Shown: positions 8,757-15,790 of the stretch, piece by piece | How positions within the stretch are numbered: the first letter of the stretch is position 1 | Layout of the letters: each line of letters begins with the position of its first letter | Origin: Thermoplasmata archaeon | GTDB taxonomy: Archaea > Thermoplasmatota > Thermoplasmata > Thermoplasmatales > Thermoplasmataceae | Assembly: GCA_021826795.1 (NCBI GenBank) | Contig: JAKAYM010000001.1 | Location: forward strand, 1-41,711 | Direction: 5' to 3' | Length of the DNA: 41,711 bases | Notes under the pieces: generated by a model | The model's database searches: none | Seen by the model: the letters and a program-made list of their open reading frames with translations, nothing else | Told to the model about the DNA's origin: nothing | Program-made: the position numbers and the translations under genes

Positions 8757-9173
8757 ATGGAAAAAATAAAAGTTGGAATAGTGGTAGCGGAGTTTAACTA
8801 CGATATAACAGAGATGATGATGGAAAGAGCAGTAGAACATGCAAAATTCCTGGGCGTTGAGGTTAGCAAGGTTTTCAGGGTACCGGGCACATTTGATATG
8901 CCACTGGCCATAAAAAAGTTGCTCAAAATGGACAATGTAGATGGTGTTGTTACCCTAGGAGCTGTGATCAGGGGCGAAACGGATCATCACAGGGTTATTA
9001 TGGACAACGCCGCCAGAAAGATAACGGACTTGTCTCTTGAGTATGAAAAACCTGTAGCCCTTGGGATTTCAGGATCAGGTGAGTCCAGACTGCAGGCAGA
9101 GGCGAGAATCGATATGGCAAAAGATGCCATGGAGAGTTGCGTTAAAATGATAAGAGAAATCAATTCCCTATAG
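8757..9173 (+). CDS. ribH: 6,7-dimethyl-8-ribityllumazine synthase
   Basis: Condenses 5-amino-6-ribitylaminouracil with 3,4-dihydroxy-2-butanone 4-phosphate to form the direct precursor of riboflavin. The 138-residue protein has the expected GIVVAEFNYDI start, RVPGTFDMPLA, the catalytic-loop LGAVIRGETDHHRVI and ALGISGSGES. These enzymes assemble into pentamers or 60-mer shells, but the state here cannot be read from sequence. It is the last gene of the plus-strand riboflavin set and is followed by T-rich DNA and tRNA-Arg. Confidence 0.95.
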   Translation: MEKIKVGIVVAEFNYDITEMMMERAVEHAKFLGVEVSKVFRVPGTFDMPLAIKKLLKMDNVDGVVTLGAVIRGETDHHRVIMDNAARKITDLSLEYEKPVALGISGSGESRLQAEARIDMAKDAMESCVKMIREINSL

Positions 9174-9212
9174 ATTTTTATTAATATATCTTTGATTTTT
9201 AATTAAAAAAAA
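9174..9212 (+). terminator. T-rich termination region after ribH
   Basis: Directly after the ribH stop come the T-rich runs ATTTTTATTAATATATCTTT and GATTTTTAATT without a clear stem. This fits the hairpin-independent poly-U termination of archaea. Confidence 0.4.
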
Positions 9213-9243
9213 TTAAATGCTTTTGTTTGATTACCTATGAAAT

Positions 9244-9318
9244 GGGCACGTGGCCTAGCATGGATAGGGCAACAGCCTCCTAAGCTGTAAATCAGGGGTC
9301 CAAATCCCCTCGTGCCCG
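9244..9318 (+). tRNA. tRNA-Arg (anticodon CCT)
   Basis: A complete cloverleaf. The acceptor stem GGGCACG (9244-9250) pairs with CGTGCCC (9311-9317), and the discriminator is G. The D arm contains TGG. The anticodon stem ACAGC/GCTGT encloses loop CTCCTAA with anticodon CCT (9279-9281), which reads AGG. The T stem is AGGGG/CCCCT. CCA is not encoded and there is no intron. The T loop reads TCCAAAT, so position 55 is C (9300) instead of the near-universal U that becomes pseudouridine. The 3' end is one base from the stop codon of the convergent pcn gene. Confidence 0.96.
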
Positions 9319-9319
9319 C

Positions 9320-10060
9320 TCATGATTCCATTCTGGGTGCCAGAAGAAATCTTCCCTTTATTCTTTCCGGAGAATCTGCACCAAGATTAAATTCAATGGT
9401 AAGCGGATAATCGCTTTTGAATGATAGTTTTATGTCTTCATTGGGAGATATTGATCTCATGAATTTCAGGAGGTATTCCAGTGGATATGAGGATTTTATG
9501 GTTTCATGGCACTGTATTTCCTTTAACATATCTTTTTGAAGTATCATTTCACTCTCATCAGAATCGGACATTGATCTGGCCGAAAAGTTTTCGGCTGTCA
9601 TTGTAAGCCTGATTGCATCAGAAACATCCTCTGCAGCCCTCAGACCCTTCTCAAATTCGCCCTTGCTCATCACAACATAATCCTCTGCAACTATCTGGGG
9701 AACCCTGGGGGTTGTAATTTGATTATTGTCAAGCAAGGATATGCTCTTTATTATATTCCCAATTTCAAATTTCAATTTCTCTCTGTCCTTTACAATTACC
9801 ATAGAATCGTTGCTGGACGCTAGTTTCAAAATACTCTTTACCTTTTCAAGATCAAGTGATATTTCTTCCTCCGCCTCCACATCGTATTCGGTAAAAACAT
9901 TCTTAGGAATTTCAAGGGAAACCATGGCCACATGCGCAGGATCCACAGCATTGACAGATATGCCGCTCTGTGCTATCTTGAACTTTGATTCGGTAACCAC
10001 CGTATTCAGCATCTCTACTACGTCTTTCAGGTTTTTCACAGAAATATTCATTCTTGTCAT
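9320..10060 (-). CDS. pcn: DNA polymerase sliding clamp PCNA
   Basis: Forms a homotrimeric ring that tethers DNA polymerase, FEN1 and ligase to DNA. The 246-residue length and two-domain organisation are standard. Recognisable parts are VNAVDPAHVAMVSLEIP near residue 36, the interdomain connecting stretch RVPQIVAEDYVVM, DAIRLTMTAENF, and the C-terminal TIEFNLGADSPERIKGRFLLAPR. Translation could start at the ATG at 10060 or at the ATG three codons later (MNISVKN). There is one PCNA gene in the window. The gene ends against tRNA-Arg on the opposite strand, so readthrough would give RNA antisense to that tRNA. Confidence 0.95.
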   Translation of the reverse strand: MTRMNISVKNLKDVVEMLNTVVTESKFKIAQSGISVNAVDPAHVAMVSLEIPKNVFTEYDVEAEEEISLDLEKVKSILKLASSNDSMVIVKDREKLKFEIGNIIKSISLLDNNQITTPRVPQIVAEDYVVMSKGEFEKGLRAAEDVSDAIRLTMTAENFSARSMSDSDESEMILQKDMLKEIQCHETIKSSYPLEYLLKFMRSISPNEDIKLSFKSDYPLTIEFNLGADSPERIKGRFLLAPRMES

Positions 10061-10121
10061 ATGATTATGACATAGATAGGTATATTATAAAGATTCTTTT
10101 TAAAAAAATAAATACAAAAAA

Positions 10122-11372
10122 TTAATTTAAGAGTCCCCTTGCCTTCATGGCATCTACGACTCTCTGTATGGCTATTATGTATGCTGCTGTCCTGGGATCT
10201 GTTTTGTATTTTTCGTGTACAGCCAGAACGTCCTGGGTTGCAGCAGTCATCTTCTGGTCAAGCCTGCTGTATACATCCTCTTCTGTCCAGTAATCTCCTG
10301 TTATGTTCTGCACCCATTCAAAGTAAGATACTGTAACTCCGCCTGCGTTGGACAGGAAATCCGGTAATAGGAGTATATCTTTCTTGAAGAATACCTCATC
10401 TGCTTCCGGGGTTGAAGGTCCATTTGCCAGTTCAAGTACTATTTTTGCCTTGATCTTTGATGCATTTTCACCTGTGAGTTGATCCTCTATGGCAGATGGG
10501 ATAAGTACGTCAACATCTGATTCCAGTAATTCCTCATTTGTTATATTTTTAGAACCGGGGAAGTTTTCAACTGTACCTGTCTTTTCCTTATGCTCCAGAA
10601 GTTCTTTGTAATCTATTCCACTTTCCTTGTATATTCCTCCACTGGAATCAGAAACAGCAACAACCTTTCCATGGAACATTTCATTCACGAATTTTACAGC
10701 AAACTGACCCGCATTTCCGAAACCCTGTATGGCATATTTTGCCTTTGTAAGGTCAATTCCCTTATATTTTGCCCCCTCTCTCAAAACATACATTCCGCCT
10801 TTTGCTGTGGCATCTCCTCTTCCCAGGGATCCACCAACTGTAAGTGGTTTTCCAGTGATAACTCCAGGAGCAGAATGCCGGACTATCTTCTCATATTCAT
10901 CCATCATCCAGCCCATTATCTGGGGTGTTGTATAAACGTCAGGAGCAGGTACATCGATTTCCGGCCCTATAAAGTCAGCAATTGCGTCGATATACCCTCT
11001 GCTCAATTTTTCCAGTTCATTTTTGCTCATTTTTTTAGTGTCGCATATAATTCCACCCTTGGCACCGCCGAAAGGCAGACCCAGAAGTGCAGTTTTCCAT
11101 GTCATCCATGCCGAGAGAGCCTTAACCTCAGATAAGTTTTCCTTTATATAGTACCTTATCCCGCCCTTCATTGGCCCCCTGGCATTATTATAATGTACTC
11201 TGAATCCGGTAAATACCTTTGTTTCGCCGTTATCCATCTTTACTGGTATACTGACCTGAAGAATCTCTTTAGGAGAACTCAGCACATCTATCGTTGCACT
11301 GTCTAGCTTCATTACCTTGGCAGCCTTGTTTAGCTGGGCAAGCGCTATATCAAACGGATCTAAATCTTCCAT
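10122..11372 (-). CDS. gdhA: Glutamate dehydrogenase
   Basis: Reversible oxidative deamination of glutamate to 2-oxoglutarate and ammonia, linking amino-acid catabolism to the TCA cycle. The 416-residue hexameric-type enzyme has substrate-binding [10 protein letters not shown] (K69), catalytic FGGAKGGI (K105) and the dinucleotide-binding [11 protein letters not shown]. The C-terminal [17 protein letters not shown] is also typical. NAD versus NADP preference cannot be decided by eye. GGTGTTAAT precedes the ATG at 11372, so it may have a leader with a Shine-Dalgarno. It is divergent from a winged-helix gene across 128 bp. Confidence 0.95.
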   Translation of the reverse strand: MEDLDPFDIALAQLNKAAKVMKLDSATIDVLSSPKEILQVSIPVKMDNGETKVFTGFRVHYNNARGPMKGGIRYYIKENLSEVKALSAWMTWKTALLGLPFGGAKGGIICDTKKMSKNELEKLSRGYIDAIADFIGPEIDVPAPDVYTTPQIMGWMMDEYEKIVRHSAPGVITGKPLTVGGSLGRGDATAKGGMYVLREGAKYKGIDLTKAKYAIQGFGNAGQFAVKFVNEMFHGKVVAVSDSSGGIYKESGIDYKELLEHKEKTGTVENFPGSKNITNEELLESDVDVLIPSAIEDQLTGENASKIKAKIVLELANGPSTPEADEVFFKKDILLLPDFLSNAGGVTVSYFEWVQNITGDYWTEEDVYSRLDQKMTAATQDVLAVHEKYKTDPRTAAYIIAIQRVVDAMKARGLLN

Positions 11373-11500
11373 ATTAACACCGAATTGAAATCACGAAGGA
11401 GTAGTTTAAGGTTTGCCTTGGCACCTATTGTATGACAATTGATAACGCGTATCCAGCAATAACTTAGATTTTTATAGAGTGTTAACATTATAAATAATAT

Positions 11501-11989
11501 ATGGAAGATGAAGAAATAAAAAAAATGCTTGTTATGGATCATGAAATGTTTATGGTGCTGAAACACTTTGAACTTGCCAAGCTTGATTATGCCAAAAATA
11601 TAAAAATTTATACCAGTATACCGCAAGATAAGGTTCAGATATACATAGAGAGGCTCTATGCAATGGGGCTCATAGAAAAATATTCTGGCTCTTCAGTAAA
11701 AAGAACAGAGGCAAAATTGAAGAAGACAAATGAGGTTCATAAACACCATACATATTACCATATTGCAAATAAGGGACATTATATACTGAGGGATATGACA
11801 GAGAGGGAGTACATAAAATATGTTGATATTCCCTGCCTCAGGCTTATCCTCCTGAAAAGAGAGAGGAAGGATAATGCAGAAAAATGCCAGAAGCTCTATG
11901 AAATGGGTATTATGGATAAAAATTATGAGCCAACAGAAATGGGATTGAAAGTACTGGATCTTGCCAGAAGAAGACAGATAAAGATATAA
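11501..11989 (+). CDS. Winged-helix-like protein (DUF2250-type), putative regulator
   Basis: A basic 162-residue soluble protein. Residues 15-60 (MFMVLKHFELAKLDYAKNI, then IPQDKVQIYIERLYAMGLIE) look like a winged helix-turn-helix, and SVKRTEAKLK with HKHHTYYHIANKGHYILRDM fits the following wing and helix. The overall pattern resembles archaeal DUF2250 proteins, which have no assigned function. A TATA-like TTTTTATAG about 27 bp upstream of the ATG suggests a leaderless message. Its divergent position relative to gdhA makes local control of gdhA thinkable, but nothing in the sequence proves it. Confidence 0.65.
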   Translation: MEDEEIKKMLVMDHEMFMVLKHFELAKLDYAKNIKIYTSIPQDKVQIYIERLYAMGLIEKYSGSSVKRTEAKLKKTNEVHKHHTYYHIANKGHYILRDMTEREYIKYVDIPCLRLILLKRERKDNAEKCQKLYEMGIMDKNYEPTEMGLKVLDLARRRQIKI

Positions 11990-11998
11990 ATAAACATA

Positions 11999-12044
11999 TT
12001 CCTATGAGAAATACCGGATATTGTGATTTACATTGCCATAGGAA
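11999..12044. repeat. Inverted repeat with a long loop
   Basis: TTCCTATG (11999-12006) and CATAGGAA (12037-12044) are perfect 8-bp complements separated by 30 nt. They lie just after the winged-helix gene and before a strong TATA-like CGTTTATAAATATTT at 12045-12059. The structure could terminate the upstream message or mark an RNA. No ORF explains it. Confidence 0.35.
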
Positions 12045-12180
12045 CGTTTATAAATATTTTTAACATAACCGTTTTGATTTGGAAAGTTTACCCGATGAAA
12101 CCTGCAGTTCAGCATTGCTGGCTGATTATGGAATTACTTAAAATATAGGTTAGAAAACACTTCCAGAAGAAATTAAATAA

Positions 12181-12253
12181 GCGAGCGTAGTGTAGCCTGG
12201 TATCACAGTGGCTTCCCAAGCCACTAACCCGGGTCCAAATCCCGGCACTCGCA
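12181..12253 (+). tRNA. tRNA-Gly (anticodon CCC)
   Basis: A cloverleaf with acceptor GCGAGCG (12181-12187) against CACTCGC (12246-12252) and discriminator A. The anticodon stem GTGGC/GCCAC encloses loop TTCCCAA with anticodon CCC (12215-12217), and the T stem is CCGGG/CCCGG. Two features are odd. Acceptor pair 6-67 is C-A (12186 with 12247), and the T loop is TCCAAAT with C at position 55 (12235). A C-to-U change at each site would restore a canonical tRNA. No intron and no encoded CCA. Confidence 0.95.
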
Positions 12254-12298
12254 TATCTTTATTATTAACATTTAATAGAATTGTTTCCATAAACATCC

Positions 12299-12308
12299 TT
12301 TTATATTT
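12299..12308 (+). promoter_or_regulatory. TATA-like box of the tandem membrane-protein operon
   Basis: TTTTATATTT is centred about 23 bp before the GTG at 12326. This supports a leaderless message beginning at that GTG rather than at the ATG at 12386. Confidence 0.4.
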
Positions 12309-12325
12309 CATAATATTTTGAAGAT

Positions 12326-12916
12326 GTGATAACAGACGGCTCCAGATCAGTGTATTTTGACAGGCGTTTTGACATAAAAAATTCCATGTCCAGAGGGCTA
12401 CCAATGCTTCTTATCCCCCCAATCCTGCTTGCAGTGGTACTCTATCTGCATAACTTCTACTTTCTTGAATATGTACATGTGGTTTCTGGATCTATGTGGA
12501 CTGGAATGGACCTTGTCATGGGCCTCTTCTTTTCATATGTAATGAAAGGCTTGAACAATGCTGACAAAACAAATATTTCCATGAGGCTTACCCCTACAAT
12601 GCTTTTCTTCATGCCTTCAATTTCCTCTGTAACCATAACTGCGGGAATATATCTCGCCATATCCATGCACATACCTTTTTCATCTCCATATATAATTGCC
12701 GCACTGGTTATAGCCTTCGCACTTCTGATCCAGGGGATAGGAATATTTCTGCCCAATGAGCTGAGAGTTTATAATGAAATTCTCCATGGAGCCAGAGATA
12801 AGGACAAAATTGTGAGGCTTACAATGTTTAATCTCAGATTATCGTTAAGCCAGGTCATTCTGCAGATAGCCATAATAGCGCTGATGGCGCATTTCGCAAC
12901 GGGGGTGCTGCTATGA
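12326..12916 (+). CDS. Integral membrane protein with YVHVxxGxxWTGxD motif, first of a tandem pair
   Basis: A 196-residue protein from a GTG start; an ATG at 12386 would give 176 residues and still keep the first membrane segment. After a basic N-terminus it has about four hydrophobic helices (about 25-45, 55-75, 92-112 and 122-142) and a final one near 175-194. The motif EYVHVVSGSMWTGMD at the end of helix 1 and start of helix 2 places His, Gly and Trp as in membrane families such as CopD and DUF2269, but I cannot assign a family. LTPTMLFFMPSIS follows. It overlaps the next, homologous gene by 4 bp (ATGA). Heme or metal binding by the His is speculation. Confidence 0.75.
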   Translation: MITDGSRSVYFDRRFDIKNSMSRGLPMLLIPPILLAVVLYLHNFYFLEYVHVVSGSMWTGMDLVMGLFFSYVMKGLNNADKTNISMRLTPTMLFFMPSISSVTITAGIYLAISMHIPFSSPYIIAALVIAFALLIQGIGIFLPNELRVYNEILHGARDKDKIVRLTMFNLRLSLSQVILQIAIIALMAHFATGVLL

Positions 12917-13458
12917 ATTCTCTGCAGCGGGAGTCAGCTACAGGTTTGATATCAGTTATAGTTCTGGCAATAGTATTCTCTATAGGAATAATTACACCGG
13001 GAATTTTTGTACTGGATTATGTGCATGTATTATACGGCGCATTATGGACCGGCATAGATGTTTTTCTGGGCGCAATATTCTTCATAGTGATCAACAGTTT
13101 GGATAACAATATTAAGGCAGATATAGCAAGGAGGCTGATACCTATGACTCTCTATTTTATTCCGGCACTATCTATATTTACTGTTTCATCAGGAATCACA
13201 CTGGCAATACGGGAAAAAATAATTTCATTTGACCCACTATTTATTGGCATTTTTTCCATAGCTGCATTATTGTTCATACTCACAATTTTCTTTATTTTAC
13301 CTATGTCTTTAAAAATTTACCGGGAACAGTATTCAGAAAACCTGGACAGGGAAATTGTATCAAAAAACCTGATGAATATTTCAAGGGTTGCCGCGGTTCA
13401 GTTAATATTCCAGGTTGCGATAATAAGCCTTGTGGCCTATATAGTAGTTTATGCGTAG
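12913..13458 (+). CDS. Integral membrane protein, second of a tandem paralogous pair
   Basis: A 181-residue membrane protein with the same layout as its upstream neighbour. The motif DYVHVLYGALWTGID matches EYVHVVSGSMWTGMD. RLIPMTLYFIPALS matches RLTPTMLFFMPSIS, and the C-terminal helices end in QLIFQVAIISLVAYIVVY against SQVILQIAIIALMAHFA. Gene duplication followed by divergence is evident. The ATGA overlap indicates co-translation, so a heterodimer is plausible. No enzyme motif is present. Function unknown. Confidence 0.75.
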   Translation: MNSLQRESATGLISVIVLAIVFSIGIITPGIFVLDYVHVLYGALWTGIDVFLGAIFFIVINSLDNNIKADIARRLIPMTLYFIPALSIFTVSSGITLAIREKIISFDPLFIGIFSIAALLFILTIFFILPMSLKIYREQYSENLDREIVSKNLMNISRVAAVQLIFQVAIISLVAYIVVYA

Positions 13459-13570
13459 ACTTCTATCCATATAATTTTATTAGTCTGTATTAATATGTAT
13501 AAACACTAAAACAGGATTAAGCTAAATTATAATTATACAGCAATTTGTTAGGATTTTTGTTTAAGTAGTA

Positions 13571-13659
13571 TGCCGGGGTCGGGGATTGAACCCGAGGCCT
13601 TCGGATATCTCAGCTGTTGGCTTATGAGTCCGACGCTCTACCAACTGAGCCACCCCGGC
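13571..13659 (-). tRNA. tRNA-Met (CAT), elongator, with a 16-nt intron
   Basis: On the minus strand the acceptor GCCGGGG pairs with CCCCGGC and the discriminator is A. D stem GCTC/GAGC, anticodon stem TCGGA/TCCGA, anticodon CAT (13624-13626) and T arm TCGGG-TTCAATC-CCCGA are all canonical. The 89-nt gene fits a tRNA only if 16 nt between positions 37 and 38 are removed. The GCCGGGG acceptor matches archaeal elongator tRNA-Met rather than the initiator; tRNA-Ile2 with CAU is the less likely alternative. It lies 9 bp after rps3ae on the same strand and is probably cut from that transcript. Confidence 0.95.
13607..13622 (-). other. 16-nt archaeal tRNA intron with canonical BHB motif
   Basis: The intron reads AGCCAACAGCTGAGAT. 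Positions 32-35 (CTCA) pair with intron TGAG to give the 4-bp central helix. The 3-nt bulges are TA|A at the 5' site and AT|A at the 3' site. A GC/GC mini-helix with loop CAACA caps the structure. This is the bulge-helix-bulge cut by archaeal splicing endonuclease, at the standard 37/38 site. Confidence 0.88.
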
Positions 13660-13668
13660 TCGGAAATA

Positions 13669-14298
13669 TTAATTTGGAACTGCTTCTACAGGTTCCTGTT
13701 CAGGTGTTTCTGGAACCTCATGGTTTCCAATTTCGGTTTTCCTTATTTCTATTTTTCTTATGGGATAAACTTCTTTCAAAGAATTTACGAGATCTCCGTA
13801 CACATCATCACCAATTATATAATTTGCAAATGTCCCGAGATCCATTTCAGCAGCTTTGCCGATCACATAATTTACAACTGAATGCCTTATTTCAGATCTT
13901 TTTGTTCCGGTAAGTTTCTGATCGGCTACAAGTACAAGTTTCACTGCTATGTTATAGAAATCCTTTGTTTTCACATCGGTAACAATATCCATCCTTTCCC
14001 TTCTTCTTCGTACCATTCTCCTGATGGTATCATCACTGACTTCGTGCCCGATAAATTTTGTTGTACAGCGCTTCCCCTCACAGTTATCTACCTTGAATAA
14101 AACCATAGAACTTGCCTTTTTGAAGTTTCCTGTAAAAGTAGAGACAGGGACTGCTATGGTTCTGTCAATCATATATTTCGGGTCAGAGCTCGGGCTAAGT
14201 CCGATTTCCTTCTCCCCGAAATATGACGGTGCAACTATTGTGTACCACGATTTCTCTTTCCATTTATCCTTTGTAGTTGATCTTCTTCTATCTGCCAT
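13669..14298 (-). CDS. rps3ae: Ribosomal protein S3Ae (eS1)
   Basis: A small-subunit ribosomal protein shared by archaea and eukaryotes. The 209-residue product starts MADRRRSTTKDKWKEKSWY and contains APSYFGEKEIGL, CTTKFIGHEVSDDTIRRMVRRRRERMDIVTDV and LVADQKLTGTKRSEIRHSVV, all typical. An extra 15 residues are possible upstream (start 14343). I chose the ATG at 14298 because GAGGGAT lies 3 nt before it and because the family starts here. A TTTATAAATTT box near 14345-14362 would give a short leader. The acidic, Pro/Glu-rich C-terminus is normal for the family. tRNA-Met follows 9 bp downstream. Confidence 0.94.
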   Translation of the reverse strand: MADRRRSTTKDKWKEKSWYTIVAPSYFGEKEIGLSPSSDPKYMIDRTIAVPVSTFTGNFKKASSMVLFKVDNCEGKRCTTKFIGHEVSDDTIRRMVRRRRERMDIVTDVKTKDFYNIAVKLVLVADQKLTGTKRSEIRHSVVNYVIGKAAEMDLGTFANYIIGDDVYGDLVNSLKEVYPIRKIEIRKTEIGNHEVPETPEQEPVEAVPN

Positions 14299-14506
14299 TA
14301 AATCCCTCTTATTAATTGAGCTTAACTTATTAGTGAAATACATTATTGCTTATAAATTTATAAGGTTATTGTTTTCCGCAATCTCTTTAATATTCATCTT
14401 TCTGCATTGCATATATCTCAATTTATATTGATTATTCAGAAAACTAACCAGTTATAAAATATATAATTTTTTTGATATAATGCATCAAAATCTGGAAAAA
14501 TACATT

Positions 14507-15790
14507 CTATGTTCTATCAATAACCGATGTCATGCAATGAGCTCCTCCGTACCCGCCGGTTATTTCACTTAAATCTATTTTTATCACGTCTATGCTGTTG
14601 TCGCGAAGTTCTTTATTATCAGGAAACATTCTACCTTTCCTGGACTGCATATCTTTAATTATCATTTCTCTGGTGGTCCTGTCAAACACATTCTCTACCA
14701 GAAGTTTATCGATAACACGGGACGAATCTATTGCAATAATTTTCCCATCGGATATGGTAAGAAAGTTTGAAGAATATGAAAGTTGCTCGCTTATACCGAG
14801 ATCAATGAAATTATAACCCTCACCATCCATGAATTCATACAGTGTTGTTTTTGAATCCTCGACATATTTTCCATCGGTTTCACGAAAATATACAGTTGCA
14901 TTTGCAGATTTTGCCAATTCTATCGAAGTTATAACAATTCCAGCAGCGGGAATATTGAAATATGTATCGAGGTGCATGTTTATCATAATATCATGACCAT
15001 CCATGAAATTATATATTGGATTGGAAATAATTACTATACGGTCGAAATCAAAAATTCCAGAATTCATTGCTTCTATTGCTCCCTCTTCGCTTGTCCTGTT
15101 TCCTATTCCTATAAGACAGAAATCTCCAGCGGGCATGAAATCACCTCCCTCAAAGAACCCGCTGTTAATTCTTTTTATTTTTGCTTTCAGGATTTCCTGG
15201 AAAACAAATGATGTTATATCTGTTTCTTTCCTCCTCTGCTGCATTTTCATATTCCCGATCAATGCACCTGATGACACTGCCTGCTGATCCCTCATAAAAT
15301 ATAGATTTGCCAGTGGCAAATTTGAATACACGCGAGGATACTGGATGCCTGCAACATATTCTTTTAAATCGATTGACGGCTCCATTATAAGAGCCTGGAA
15401 AAGAGAGAGAGAATCAATATACCCTATATTCTTTTCCATATCGTTTCTGGCACTTTCCATGGATTCGCTGGTTCCATAAAAATTGACAAGTGAAAGAATC
15501 TTATTCTCCAGTTTTTTCCTGAAAGAAGGTTTTTTGTCTGCTTCATTTACAATTAAATCTCCCAGTATATCAACGCGAACACCATTCTCTTCTAAAACTG
15601 ATTGAAGAGTTTCATGTTCCCGTTTGGCGATAGAATAGTTAAAAGGCCGTTCAAAAAGAAACGGTTTGGGAGCCAGCATAGCATATGTTATTTCGGTTCC
15701 TGGCCTGTGCATTATAACCCTGTGTAACCTGCCCCATTCAGCTTGGATTTTCATATTTGCATATTGCAAGGGATTTAAAATGCTTTTCAT
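14507..15790 (-). CDS. arcA: Arginine deiminase
   Basis: Hydrolyses arginine to citrulline and ammonia, the first step of the ADI route, which can yield ATP and consumes protons. The 427-residue protein has the guanidino-modifying enzyme fold. Substrate and catalytic motifs visible are FFEGGDFM, NMHLDTYFN (catalytic His) and the C-terminal GGYGGAHCMT with nucleophile C419. LANLYFMRDQQA matches the N-terminal motif. It overlaps nmd3 by 4 bp (ATGA) as the last gene of a three-gene minus-strand operon. Neither ornithine carbamoyltransferase nor carbamate kinase is in the window, so the rest of the pathway must lie elsewhere or be absent. Confidence 0.92.
   Translation of the reverse strand: MKSILNPLQYANMKIQAEWGRLHRVIMHRPGTEITYAMLAPKPFLFERPFNYSIAKREHETLQSVLEENGVRVDILGDLIVNEADKKPSFRKKLENKILSLVNFYGTSESMESARNDMEKNIGYIDSLSLFQALIMEPSIDLKEYVAGIQYPRVYSNLPLANLYFMRDQQAVSSGALIGNMKMQQRRKETDITSFVFQEILKAKIKRINSGFFEGGDFMPAGDFCLIGIGNRTSEEGAIEAMNSGIFDFDRIVIISNPIYNFMDGHDIMINMHLDTYFNIPAAGIVITSIELAKSANATVYFRETDGKYVEDSKTTLYEFMDGEGYNFIDLGISEQLSYSSNFLTISDGKIIAIDSSRVIDKLLVENVFDRTTREMIIKDMQSRKGRMFPDNKELRDNSIDVIKIDLSEITGGYGGAHCMTSVIDRT

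Noticed and set aside
10590..11135. 181-codon plus-strand ORF opposite gdhA
   Set aside because: Antisense to a well-conserved gene, low-complexity translation, and no promoter or Shine-Dalgarno.
12060..12140. Possible C/D box small RNA (CCGATGA ... CTGA)
   Set aside because: The C box deviates from RUGAUGA, the internal D'/C' boxes are missing, and the spacing is too short for an archaeal C/D RNA.
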